A stretch of DNA of 64,000 nt from NCBI GenBank assembly GCA_021464415.1, contig CM038468.1, positions 36,444,969 to 36,508,968 on the forward strand, in the 5' to 3' direction. The notes under the pieces are model-generated. The model saw only the letters and a list, made by a program, of their open reading frames with translations. It was not told the origin of the DNA and made no database searches. The DNA comes from Lonicera japonica (Eukaryota; Streptophyta; Magnoliopsida; Dipsacales; Caprifoliaceae). Made by a program: the position numbers and the translations under genes. This document shows positions 42,596 through 55,578 of the stretch, piece by piece (position 1 is the first letter of the stretch; every line of letters begins with the position of its first letter).

Positions 42596-45482
42596 AATGT
42601 CATCCACATAAATTTGAGCAACTAAAATTCCTTGATTTTTATAACGAACAAACAAAGTCTTATCCACACTTCCTCTTGTGAATCCTTTCTCTAAGAAATA
42701 GGATGTCAATCGTTCATACCAAGCTATAGGTTCTTGTTTTAAACCATAAAAAGCCTTATAGAGGATCTTGTTTTGGGAATTTAGGATCTTCAAATCCTTT
42801 TGGTTGCTTGACGAATACTTCCTCCTATAAGTATCCATTCTAAAAAGCACTTTTAGCGTCCATTTGGTATAGCTTAAACTTGAGATAACAAGTTATAGCT
42901 AAAATTAATCGAATGGATTCTAAACTTGCAATGGGAGCAAAAGTTTTGCCAAAATCAATACCTTCTACTTGTGTGTATCCTTGAGCTACTAATCTCGTTT
43001 TGTTTCTAGCAATGGAACCATGTTCATCAAGTTTATTTTTAAAGATCCATTTGGTTCCAATTACATTTGTGTCCTTTGGACGAGGTACCAACTCCCACAC
43101 TTTGTTTGTTTCAAATTGAAGCAATTCTTCTTGCATAGCAATGATCCAATGTTCATAAAGAAGATCTTTTTTGACATTCTTAGGTTCAATTTGAGAAATA
43201 TAGCAGTGATTACTCACTTCATTTCTGATTTGTGCACGTGTCTTAACGACTGTATTTGCATTTCCAATGATTTTAGAAGGGTCTACACATTGTTGAACCC
43301 GAGAAGTATGTTCAGGTAATGAGGATTCTCCTAAGCGAATTGATTCCAATTGAGTAGCTAAAGTGGTGTCTAATTCCGATAAGGCAGTATCACCATCTTC
43401 ATGAGTGTTGGACTCATGTTGGCTTTCAGACTCATCATCAGATTCATTTTCACTACTAGCTTCAATTGGATCGAAAAATTCTTCAGAAGGCTCATTGAAG
43501 TTATGCTTAGCCTTATCATCTACAACAATGTTGATAGATTCAATGACTTTGTACGTAGCCAAATTATAAGCACGATAAGCCCGACTAGTAGGAGAATATC
43601 ATAGGAAGATACCTTCGTCACTTTTTGAATCGAACTTTCCAAGATTTCCATAATCTTTTAAAATGTAGCATTTACTTCCAAAGATACGGAAATAGGCCAA
43701 ATTAGGTTTTCTTCTGTTCTAAATCTTATAAGGAGTTTGATTTGTACCATGACGAAGATAAACCCGATTAACGGTATGATAGGCATTGTTTACTGCTTCG
43801 GCCCAAAATCTCCTAGGAACTTGCTTTTTAAGGAGCATAGAATGAGCCATTTCTTGAATGATTATATTCTTTTTTTCGACAATGCCATTTTGTTGTGGAG
43901 TATGAAGTGCGAAAAATTTATGCTTAACTGAAAATTGATCACAAAATTCAATAAGTTTAAAATTTTTGAATTCACCACCATTGTCACTTCGAATGCGAAC
44001 AACGATGAGATTTTTCTGATTTTAAATCAATCTTATGGCACCAATGATGGATTCACTAGCATCTGACTTTTCTCACAAGAATCAAACAAGAAAAAATCTA
44101 GAAAAGTCATCAACCATTACTAAGATATACTTCTTGCCTCCAAGACTCTCGGTATGAATAGGACCCATGAAATCGATCCATATGTAATAATTCCAAAATG
44201 CGAAAGGTGGCAAGAAATCCAGTCTTTTTATGTGAACTATGATTTTGTTTTCCTTTTTGACAATTTCCACATATTTCAGATTAAGACTTTTCTAGTGATG
44301 GTAAGCCACATACTAAGCCTTTCTTAGACAATTTGTCTAGATATTTATTATTTATGTGGCCTACATGTTGATGCCACAACTCACCTGAGTCGAGTGTAAC
44401 AGCATTGCAAACAACTTTCGGCTGCGGAAGAATGCAATAGCAATTATCTGTCGATCTTTCTTCACATAAAATACATTTGTCATTATTGTTAAGGACTTCA
44501 CATTCCTTATGCGTAAAATTTACACGAAAATCGTTGTCACACAACTGGCTTATGCTAATGAGATTAGCTTTCAAACCTTCCACAAAAAGAACATCATTCA
44601 AGGTTGGGAAACCAAATATCGAGATAGTTTTTTTTCCTAAGGATGTTCGATTTACTCCCATCACCAAAAGTAATAGCACCATATTTAATTTTCAACAAAC
44701 TAGAAAATATTGCTCTATTTCCAGTCATATGTCTAGAACAACCACTATCAAAATACCAATGAGATATATTTTGAGCTTTGAATGCAATATCAATTACATA
44801 ACACTTAAGTGGGCCTTTCCTTAGCCATATTTGTCTGAGCTTGGATTGACTTTTCAATGACGTTGTGGTGTTAGTGTTTATTTTGATTTTCTTCTTTCTA
44901 GAATTCTCTTTAGGGAAAGATGCCCTTTCAAGATTTCTGATAAGATTTTTAGAAATACTAAACAAGTAAGCCATGTGCTGTTCAAAGCTAGTCATATGAT
45001 TATAGTTGGATTACGAATAGACATTTTGTGGTCTCCTAAGTTGAAAACAATACTCTTTCAAGTGACCTTCATTATAACAATACGTGCATAAATATGGTTG
45101 AAAGTTCACTTTCTTTTGAGATTTCTTAGGAGTAGAAGTTTTACCATTGGGATTCTGAAGAATGGGAGTGATTTTTTTTCCGTATTCTGAGGTTTAACGA
45201 AAATAGGTTTTGTTTGAGATGTTGAAGGATTATAATTATCAAAACCTATCCCTATTTTATCATTAGAAAAGCAAACAAGTCCCATAAGAATCTTATTGAG
45301 CTTGTCAGACCTATTTCAAAGTTCAACCTTAACGAATTTAATCTTTTCTAATTCGTTTTCAGGATTTTGAATTTTAGACTTCAAGCTTTCGTTTTCTTGT
45401 TCCAAAGAAGTAAGCTTAACGTTTAGTTTTTCATTTTCTTGAAACTCTAGGATTTTACCAATTTTAATTTTGGAAAAATCAT
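42596..45482 (-). pseudogene. Sirevirus-like copia gag-pol (element J), truncated
   Basis: Minus strand. Gag C-terminal part, about 45480-45000, includes a coiled-coil-like LKSKIQNPENELEKIKF segment. Protease is at 44870 (WYFDSGCSRHMTG), the pre-integrase region at 44682-44281 (LWHQHVGHINNKYLDKLSKK), the integrase core at 44250-43700 (IWIDFMGPIHTESLGGKKYI), an acidic S/E-rich linker at 43500-43350, and RT from 43200 (WELVPRPKDTNVIGTKWIFK; YQMDAKSAF), with a shift near 42845 and an end at IYVDD (42596). RT C-terminus and RNase H are missing where H inserted. The linker and RT wording match the Sirevirus lineage. It has stops and frameshifts and is not functional. Confidence 0.83.
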
Positions 45483-46564
45483 TGTTCTAGTATAACATGC
45501 AAGAATAATCAAACAAGCAACACCATAATTAAAGAGGTGTCCCTACTTACGTAGGACTAATCTTCAAAGACCTTTCACTATTAATCATAAGAGTTTATAG
45601 ACACGACAATCACAATTACAAACTTACAGACTTGAGTCGCATAAGAAAAGTTGCAGTCTCCACCTCATGTGATTATAGCTTGCTTCGAATCACTCGAATT
45701 CAAACACAATCCATCACGCATCTCAGACTCTTTCCGACTTTTCTAACTCACAAAGCAAGGTTTGGTATTTGTTTGTTCTTTTTAGGAAGAACTCACAAGT
45801 TTGGCATGGAAAATCAAACCCTAGGTGGTGGAGAATTTTCTCTTTTAAAAAATGTGAAGTAAGGCAATTTTTTTTCAAAGAAAAGCTTACTAAAACAAGG
45901 AGCAAAGCTTTGTTTCTATAGGAAAATTATTTTCGAAAAGCTATGCAACTTGTGTAGAAAAATTGCTCAAAGTGATTTGTCATTCAATGAATTTTATTGC
46001 CTTGAAAAAGTGCGTTCAAAGATGTACAAAACAAGTGGGCAATGTAAAAAAAATAGCTCAGTAGGATTTTGATGTGCGGACCGATCTAGCATATTTGCAT
46101 ACCAGTCCGCAGCGTAATGAAGGCAAGAAAACTGAAGTGTGGACTGGTCTAAGAAAAGGTCATTCCAGTCCGCAACTTAAAATGCTGCTGCTAATTGATT
46201 TTTCCACTTTAATGATTTAAAAGATTTTTTAGCAAAATTTAGCTAAAATATTTTGGCCAAATTTCACACTAAGTTAACACTTAAATTTTTCTTGATTTTC
46301 ACAAAATATTTGACATTTTAAAAGTGTGAAATCCAATAAAGATTTAAGTTGAAAATTCTAAAGTTTAGTTTTGAAAACAAGGATTTTAAGTTGAATTTTT
46401 CTTCACCACCTAAGATTAAAAAACTCAAGGCTTACCAACCCAATGAGAACATGAGATGTGGTTTACGGCTGATAGAATCTTGTGCTTTCGTCAAGTGTGA
46501 ACATGAATGACACAAAACATTTTACAATATAAAAATTGTATTTTTGTCGAGAGATTAGCCAACA
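45483..46564 (-). repeat. LTR-like block K related to solo LTR I
   Basis: Shares a segment with LTR I (CCCTACTT...AGGACTAATC near 45543-45570 against 37655-37675). Minus-strand termini could be TGTTGGCTAA (46564) and CTAGAACA (45483); no TSD found. It carries inverted TGCGGACYGG half-sites at 46070-46180. Boundaries are tentative. Confidence 0.4.
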
Positions 46565-49500
46565 AAAATAGATCTAACATAAATATGATTAAATATGTCA
46601 ATCTGATTGTTTATAGAGATTACATGTAAAATACATGTTACATGTATAAGTTTGGTCCTTTATATAAATTACATGTTTATAATAAAAATTGTATGTATTT
46701 GTCTTAAATATATTTTCAAACATATATAAATATAACTGCACATTAGTTGATAACTATATATGATTTGAAGTATGTCATTAGTGTAATTATTTATATATGT
46801 ATATATATACTTATATATGGTAGAATTTGTAGAATTATATTAATTCTAATTTTTAAAATGGTAAGTAATATAGGGAATCATACATATATAAAAAGATCAA
46901 TCAATTGAAGTTTCATTGTTTAAAATATAGGGGTATTTCAGCCTTTAAAAAATTTCAAAAATTATTGTGGGTTGGATAATTAAGGTAAGGAGGACTAGAT
47001 ACTAATATCTAGATTTTCCTTGTCCTTACTACTAATTAGATTAGAATAGAGGGGGGGGTAATGCTAATTGCCCCCTATACAAATATAATTTACTTGGCAA
47101 TATGGGTACCCAAAACTAAATGGTTAAATTTATAAATTTAAGATGGATTTGATTGTTGGAGTTACTGTGTATTTTGAAAAAAAAATAAAAAAATTAGAAG
47201 AAAACCAAAGCATGCAAGTATTTTGTGTGTATTTATAAGTCGGCTAACGGTTTAAACCCTTTAGACATTCAAGTTTTGTATTAAAAAAAGGAGGGCAGGA
47301 AAGTCGGATAACCTTCTTTGCACTTTTGAAAAAATCTCTTACCTTAGAATTGAAGAGTGTCCATGTGTTCGCCATATGACCTTATACGAGCAAGCTTCAG
47401 TTGCATCTTAAAATACCAATTCACCACTCCTAATTGTGAATGTGCGTAAGCCAAATTTAACGTACCTGCTGCGTGTGCTTTAATAATTAATGGTCTCTTT
47501 GTAACTCAGTAGTCTCTTTTTAAGCATGGCATGGGTCTTATTTTGTCCGATCATTTTGGAACAACTTTTAGTGGCGTGTGCAAAAAGGCATGTACCCATC
47601 TCCACTAAATTTCATCAAAAAAAATAAACCTGAAAGTCCGGTTCCTCTCGTATATATATATCATTTCCAGTACGGACCGGGTCTGTACGTTCAAGACCTT
47701 TTAGTGATTGTTTTTCGTTACCGAAACATTGGGGAGATGTTTTTAGTGGCAAAAAAAACGTCACAAAAGGTTTAGTTCGTATAGGTTAGTCCGCACTTGA
47801 AATTCTCTGTATATATATATTCATTTATAGACATATATATGTATATATTTCAATCTTATTGTACCCACTTTTGCATTGGATTTTTTGATGAAATTTGATT
47901 GATATGATCTATATATATATGTAATTTGGTGGAGAGGTCACCAAATTCATCAAAAAAATCATCTCGAAAGTGGGTCAAAAAGCGTGGTCATTACGATACG
48001 ATCCACACTTGAACCCTACATATATATATATTTAATTATAATCTTCATTTAATTAATTACATTGAAACTAAAAGGTAATATTTGATATACGAGGAGAGGA
48101 GTTCGACTCATGAGGTGGGAGGGGGGGGAGGGTTCTTTATTTGTAAGACTAAGGGAGAGACATTTAGACCTCTCTTAATTTAAATTTAAAACGTGAGTTT
48201 TCTCTGAATAAAATGTAATATATAGTACGATACTTCGATTTGGTGGTAATTAATTAGCAGTGCTTTCATGTAAAAGTTCATGGGGTTCAAATCTCATATT
48301 TAGTATATTTTATAGTACTTTCTAACATGAGAGTCGTAACTTAATAATTTTGTATACATACATATCGAAAACATCATGCTCGAGCTTAATATGTTGTATA
48401 AGTACCTATATATAATCAAATCTTTAATTAAAATAATATTTTATGGATATGGCTAATGGGACTTTAGCCATGGGGTGATTCACAAGCCCAAAAGAATAGG
48501 TATTCTAGTATTTCAAAAAAGTATTATCAATGTATTTAAAAGTGTCTAAAAAGATGCATTTACAGTGTCATTACAAATAATTTTAGAGTACTATTTTCAT
48601 CATATAGAGTGCAAAGGCCTTCTCCAATGATTTTTTTTGAGTGTGTCTATGGATGATCGATAGTTAAATACAGAAATGGACGTTTTACCTTTGGTCAGTA
48701 ATAAAAAACGCGATTAGACTTTAGCCAGCATTTTGTTTAAAATTAGACCTTGGGTACCATTTTTGAACTCCCCTCACTTAGCTATTAAGCAGGACTATAT
48801 TTTTTCTAATTTTACCCATGTGGCTAGAGTCGAATATAGGTCAATAAATAGTGGCTAAACAACACAAAACAGTGATAGTAAAAAACTTGTATTTAATAAA
48901 ATGGATCCTAGCAACCAAAAATTAACTCCAAGAATAGACCTTATGCTAATTGACCTCCATTGTCGCAACCCACTGAATGCAATTTGATTCTTAAATCTCA
49001 ACATGATAACCCAATATATCAAAAGATGATCGGCAAAGTCTCTCTAGAAATTAAACAAATGAAAACATGCATGTGAAACTGGTGAAGTAGTCAAGTTAGA
49101 AAGTTTCAAAACTTAACCAAAGAATTCATAAAAGAAAACCCTAAAATATACAAATAGATTTCCTTCGAATTTGAAGTGTTGAAGCCGTGGGAGTAGCATA
49201 ATGGACATGACTCTTGCACTGATTATGCTTATCAAAACGTTGAACACCATGTTGAGAAGACAAATTTTATCATTGTACTTGAGAATTGTGTGCAAGGCTT
49301 CAACAAAAATGAGAAAGAAAATTACGTCATATATTGCTTGTTGATTAATTAGGGCATTGCTAGAACTCAAAAGGGTAAAGTTGGAAAAGGTCCCTACTTA
49401 ACGGCCAAGTGGCGAAAGTTAAAGTGGTGGCTAAAGTCTAATTATGTATTTTTATAATTAGTTACAAAATTTGAAATAACCCATAAACTACTTAATATCC

Positions 49501-50182
49501 GATGGATTATCTAGCTCACTGTAAATATGATATGGCAAAGTAATCGTTGATACATCGTTTATAAAAATATGGTTTAACATGAAAAACATGAGAGCCACAA
49601 CTCTGATTTATCTACTCTCTCTTTTAATTGTATGTGATAAGAACTACTAGAACAAACTTTCTTTTTGAAGAATATCTATAATATAAAATAGCGCGACCAG
49701 ATATGCATAATTACTAAAACAACTTCACACACAGAAACTGAAGGTCTTTCATAAAAAAATATCATTAAAAACGGACTAAAAATAACCTTACTTTATTTTA
49801 ATATATAAATACTCTAATATATTTTAACAATATGAATGGTCCACTCAATTTTTTAAAAACAAGTGGCCTTTAGCCTTCTCACAACGGACATCACATTATT
49901 TCACCCAGGTGGAAATTTCTATTGAATTGCATGTCAATTTTGAGATAAGATAATTACTATTTCGCTTTCTACCCTAATTTTATATATTACTTTGAAAAGA
50001 TTTATTTTTTGATGTATGTGTTAGACTCAATATTAAGAACTATTTCACTCATTATCAATTGATTTTGAATTAAATATTCCGAATTATAACACAATTATAT
50101 AATGTCATCATTGGCTACCAAATTAAAAATAAATAAAACATAATGTCAACATCATTTCACAAACATACACACATTTTATCCC
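46565..50182. other. AT-rich intergenic spacer upstream of the AKR gene
   Basis: No gene seen. Contents: a fold-back element at about 47878-47960, related to 16100-16180, enclosing perfect arms AATTTGGTG / CACCAAATT; a partial third copy near 47600-47635; a G run at 48118-48131; SINE-like A/B-box stretches at 48236-48300; a diverged relative of the 18945 hairpin at 48525-48600. Confidence 0.5.
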
Positions 50183-50190
50183 TATAAATA
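50183..50190 (+). promoter_or_regulatory. TATA box of the aldo-keto reductase gene
   Basis: TATAAATA 90 bp upstream of the start codon, in a conserved block that is repeated upstream of the pseudogene copy, where it reads TAGAAATA (55579-55586). Confidence 0.75.
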
Positions 50191-50279
50191 ACACATTATG
50201 CATGTCTTCAATTGCATACAATCTCCCTTGCTTAGCTTCAAGTGAGAATATATATACATATATTGTAGAGAGAGAGAGA

Positions 50280-52736
50280 ATGGCAGGAGTGAAGAAGGTG
50301 AAGTTGGGTTCCCAAGGACTAGTGGTATCAAAGCAGGGTTTGGGTTGTATGGGTATGTCTGCCTTCTTCGGACCACCCAAACCCGATGAAGAAATGATAC
50401 CTTTGATCCGCCATGCCATAGACAGTGGAGTCACCTTAATTGATACCTCTGATTTCTATGGTCCTCACATCAATGAAACCCTTCTTGGCAAGGTATATTA
50501 ATTCATTAATTAATAACCTTTTAATTATTTTATATATAACATAATTATTATAATAATATATTAATGAAATCCTTGTTGGCAAGGATTATGTACACTTCCT
50601 TAGACATATGACACATGTGTAAGATATAAATAATTTAAAGTAAAATGTCTAATAAAAATAGTTACCGTAGACTTTGAATCTCATTATTACTTAATATATA
50701 CGTTATTTTAACTAAAGGTCTGTAAGACAAACTTCTGAAAAAAGTAAAATGATATGAGTTAACTTTGATCCATATAATATTAACTTGAAGATTTGCAGAT
50801 CAAAGTTAAATCTATGCTAATAAAATTGAAAATGGCATAATTTTGTATCTTGGTTCTAAATTTTTGGATTTTGAGAAGTTTTCACTCCTAGAATGATGGT
50901 GTATCTGTGACTCGTGACGGATTAGCTGAAATGAAATGCAGGCATTAAAGGGGGGATACAGAGAGAAGGTGCAATTGGCCTCAAAATTCGGTGTGGTGTC
51001 GTTCATCGACGGAAAAATGACCGTGTCCGGCGAACCAGCGTATGTCCTGGCAAGTTGCGATGCTAGCTTGAAGCGGCTCGAAGTTGATTGCATCGATCTC
51101 TATTACCAGCATCGCGTTGATGCTTCTATTCCCATTGAAATCACGGTTTAATTCTCCTCTCTCTCTCTCTCCCTTAATTTCAGCTATTTTTCTTATGGTG
51201 GTTAGCTAAAGTCTAATCTTGTGACACTAACTAAACTTTTTAGCTGAGAGATCCAACACAAAATGTGTCAATGAACGAGGGATATTGTTAAACCAAAAAA
51301 TTCTCAATGTTAGGAGAGCTAATTAGTTACCCCTATTTTTTTACTACAAAAAATTACATCTGTTTGGGGGAATAGTAAGATTGAATAAACCTTTTTGTAT
51401 CAAAATTAGTGCTCTTCCCATTTCTATTTTTGGGCATGCATGTTGGACATGGACATGGACATGGGCAGCTAATAAACCAACATTGTTTTGAAACTAAATA
51501 TATACACAATATTAATTAGCTAGTCAAGTTCAGTTGCTATTAGTGAAACTTGAATTTGGGATATATTTTCAAATTCAAATGCATCTTTACAACTAAAAAA
51601 AAGGACTACTTACATGTGTGTGTTTGTATGTGGTAGATGGGCGCATTGAAGCAGCTAGTGGAAGAGGGCAAAATAAAATATGTAGGTTTATCTGAAGTAC
51701 CATCAGAGACCATAAGAAGGGCACATGCTGTTCATCCACTCACTGCCATTCAGCTTGAATGGTCCTTATGGACTAAAGATGTTGAAGATGACATTGTTCC
51801 TACTTGCAGGTAATTTAATTTATTCAGACCTTCTTAATTGTTTATTTACTATTCCTTTTGCAGATATATTTAATTCCAATTTTCAAGACATGAACATCTT
51901 AATCTAGATATTGGTATATATATGCACCGGTTGAACAATTGATAACTCTTGGATAATGAAACCAACGATTTAGATCAGTTCAGTGGTTCTTTTTGTAATT
52001 ATCTAACTCCTTCCGATCCCTACTCAGCCCGTATGTTGCATATCCGACGAGCAACATTAAAATGGGCTTATTATGTCATATACATATCATTATTATAACC
52101 CTTGTAACGAATATTTTAGTCTCATTAATTTGATAAAAATGGAGATATCTAATGTTTTCATTTTGTGGGGTGCAGAGAGCTTGGAATTGGGATTGTTCCA
52201 TACAGTCCACTAGGACAAGGATTCTTCTGTGCTGGATCAAAAGTTGCTGATGGCATGACGGATGATGACCTCAGGACGGTAATTAACTAATTTCTCGCAT
52301 TTAGTACCATTTTCTTGTTATATACTTGTTAAAAGTACTAGAAATATTACAATTATATAGACAATTATAATTGAATAGCTATTTCTATTTATTGTAGATG
52401 GTCCCGCGTTTTCAGCCTGGAAACATCGAGCTAAATGGGAAAGTGTTTGATGAGATTGAAGCAATGGCAAAAAAGAAAGGATACACAGCGGCGCAGCTAT
52501 CACTGGCATGGGTCTACCACAAGGGAAGCGATGTGGTTCCCATACCGGGAACTACCAATATTGATCATTTCAACGAAATCATGGTGGCCTTGTCTATAAA
52601 ACTAACCCCAGAAGAAATGAAGAAGCTTGAATACATTACTTCAGAAGAGAAGATTCATGGTGGAAGATTTGAAGGCATGATTTCATGGAAAGAGTCCTAC
52701 ACTGTACCATTGGAGTCATGGAAGCCAAGAAACTAA
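50280..52736 (+). CDS. Aldo-keto reductase (AKR13 / perakine reductase type), 5 exons
   Basis: Exons 50280-50492, 50942-51145, 51637-51809, 52176-52278 and 52398-52736, all with GT/AG introns, join to 343 codons plus stop, the usual length for this family. The ATG is chosen for the [20 protein letters not shown] start, which the tandem copy shares. The catalytic tetrad is visible: D55 and Y60 ([10 protein letters not shown]), K86 (ASKFG), H128 (YYQHRVD). The cofactor-binding tail has [10 protein letters not shown] (279-288). No signal peptide, so a cytosolic NADPH-dependent reduction of aldehydes or ketones is expected. Relatives include auxin-induced PCNT115-like proteins and the alkaloid enzyme perakine reductase; the substrate cannot be told from sequence. 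It is intact, the only functional-looking host gene here, and has a broken tandem copy 3 kb downstream. Confidence 0.95.
50563..50584 (+). repeat. Stray copy of the exon 1 end inside intron 1
   Basis: 22 bp in intron 1, beginning AATGAAATCCTTG, is identical to the exon 1 end of the pseudogene (55881-55902). It differs at two positions from the gene's own exon 1 end just upstream. Confidence 0.8.
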
Positions 52737-52737
52737 A

Positions 52738-52895
52738 GGCCCTTTGGTTGGCCGGTGCTTGTCTATGCATGTTTATGTGTTTTTATTAATAAGCCCCTTT
52801 GGTTGGCCAGGGTTTGTCTATGCTGCATGTTTTTGTGTTTTTATTAATAAGGCCCTATGGTTGGCCAGTGTTTGTCTATGTTTATGCGTGCTTAA
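52738..52895 (+). repeat. Three tandem repeats just after the AKR stop codon
   Basis: Three units of about 55 bp, each starting GGCCCYWTGGTTGGCC and continuing with GTTTGTCTATG, in what should be the 3' untranslated region. Confidence 0.8.
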
Positions 52896-53433
52896 TTAAA
52901 AACATTGTGAAATGTTTAATTAGCACTGCACCTCTTATATACTATAAAGTGTGTTTATTTGATGTGAACTTAAATTTTAAGTGGTTTTGGCGTTGTCTTT
53001 TCCATTATATTGGTGGTTTTGGTGTTTCACTGTTTCTTGTTTAATTAACTATAAGAAAATAAAAACCATGTCATTATACGTTTCTCAAAAATTAAATAAA
53101 AAATTTACCAATTTAAAATTCTTAAAAATATGCACAAACTATAAACAAAATAACATGTAGTTTTGTTAAATAATACCCCTTTGGTTTCAAATTGATAGTT
53201 GCACTTTGACATTTATATTTATTAAAAGGGTCATGTTAACATTTTCTCTAAGGACACATGTTAAGTACCTATTTTTGAAAATAATTAACTCCCAACTTGT
53301 ATTAAATATGGCACAAATTTCATTATTTCCCCATCGTGTTATCATTTTCCTTTAATAACCATAAGTTTCAATATATATTTAGTGGTCTGAATATAATTTA
53401 TTTTTTAATTGTGAGATTGGGCAAAATTAATAC

Positions 53434-53472
<39 letters not shown>

Positions 53473-55578
53473 AATTTATCATCCATTTGCGGTTCGCTTA
53501 CCATGTTTTTATCGATATAAATTTTTCCTATCCTCCTCCAGTTTACTTATTTTAGGGAAAAAAAAAGTTCCTAATTTTTGGTGTTATAGGATTTTGATAT
53601 ATTCGGAACATTTGATTTAGATATTTTTTTTTCAAGCTTCTTTTCAACAATTTTGTAAAAAATATTATGGTGGTTTTTTTTTCTTATTGTTATATGTTTA
53701 ATTTTCAACAACTACTGAAGCAGCATTATATTTCAATTTTTTAAATCAAAATTCATATTCCAAACTTCCTTAAATTAAATGTTAAGAATAGTTGTTTCAA
53801 ATCATTGATTTCACATAAGAAAATTGTAGAGTTCAACATGAGTATAAAAGAAAGGTAGTATCACCATCTAGTAATAAAGCATTTTAAGATAAAATCTCTT
53901 ATCTGTAACTCAAAGATATTTAAATTATGATTAACTCTGAATTCGACCCATGTGCCGATAAGTACAACACTAAATTTATACACATCACACGAAATTTTTT
54001 AAAACGGCAAGACTAATATTTGGTGATATGACAATCAAAATGGTACACTTGTGACATACAAAAAACGTGGTCATCAATTTAAGCATCAGCTATTAACAAT
54101 GATACATTATTGCATGTGGTAGTCCACAGAATCTAATGTCTCTGTTTAAAATGCAAATCTAAAAAGTTGTCCCCCATAATTAGAAAGAATGTGGGACTTT
54201 TGTCTTTTACAAAAAAGCCCATATTTTTTTATTATAGTGATTCCGAGTTTTTAATTTGTATTAAAAAAAAACCGAAGTTGTGTTGTGAAATCATTATGTT
54301 GTATTAAATTAATATCTTTTTAATTAAGTAGTAAAACTCTGCATCCTCAATTTTTTTTACTTATGAATGAGTCCCGCTTACTGTTGAGGGATTCACATGT
54401 TAGTTGAATGATCACATGCATTAGAAATTGAGTCAATTAATTTCAAGAGCTCATTCCATAATTACATCGAAATTTCAAAATAAATAACCATTTTTTTGGC
54501 ACTTAAAAAACTCTTATTTTTTTCTTCTTTGGAAAAGTACGCCTAGACTAGCAAACAACCAATACCCCCTCCACCTCATCCCCCCACCCTGATGCGCGTA
54601 CCATGCCCCAGGGCCCACCCCCGAAACCCCAGCCACCGGTGGGCCGTAACCCACAGTCAAGTCACACACTTTTACCAACTGTTGTAATTTGTTGATGTTT
54701 TATTCTTTGCCTCCTAAATAAGAAGGTATTGAAACTGATCCATATATATAATGTAATTATCGAATATTTTGTTGTGTCCGCATATTATTGTGTTAGTTAT
54801 GTGTCTAATTTTTATTGCGGCGGTTGTTAGTTCATGGCTTATATTAAAAATAAAAAAAAGTTGTGTTGTGAAATCATCATCCTGTATAAAAAATAAAATT
54901 ATCCACCCACCTTTAGCCCCCCCCCCCCCCCCCCTCCCTTTTAGATTGTATATATAAAAAACGTAAATAAAAATATATTTACCTATACAATTATACAAAT
55001 TGGAAAGAAACTTTGACGGTTATGACACTAAATTTAGTGTTTTTATTCTTGTCCGTGTTGTTTTTCTAGAAATAAAAATGTATATAATTTGACAAGACTT
55101 AAACCTACAAGTTTTAAGTAGGAGAAAAACATGTCTTGCCATTAGGTCTATCACTACCTCATACATTAAATATTTTTTAATTTAATTTACATATCCACGT
55201 GCATTTAAATATCGCGTGTACACATATTACCCATGCTTGCGTGTTTAGTACCATATAAAAGCAAAGATATATATCGCATTGAGTTATGACACCAATTTTA
55301 CAGTTTCCTTATTTTACCACATCATCCTATCGTTGTTTTTTTAAAAATAATTAAACTACACACACGATGCTTGAGTGTTTAGTACCGTATGGTTTTTTGA
55401 TTTCTGTTGGAAAAATACAGACATATTACGCACATGCATACAACCGTTGAAATTTCTAATTAGAATTGTCTATGAAAGAAGATAATTATCAGTTTGTTAT
55501 CTACAGAAATGTTAACTATACATATATTTTATGGTACTTGTACATAATTTCAACATCGTTTTTGCCACTTTTTTCCCC
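52896..55578. other. Intergenic spacer between the AKR copies
   Basis: No gene or recognisable element. It includes a (GA)n run at about 53433-53467 and a C run at 54919-54937. Confidence 0.6.
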
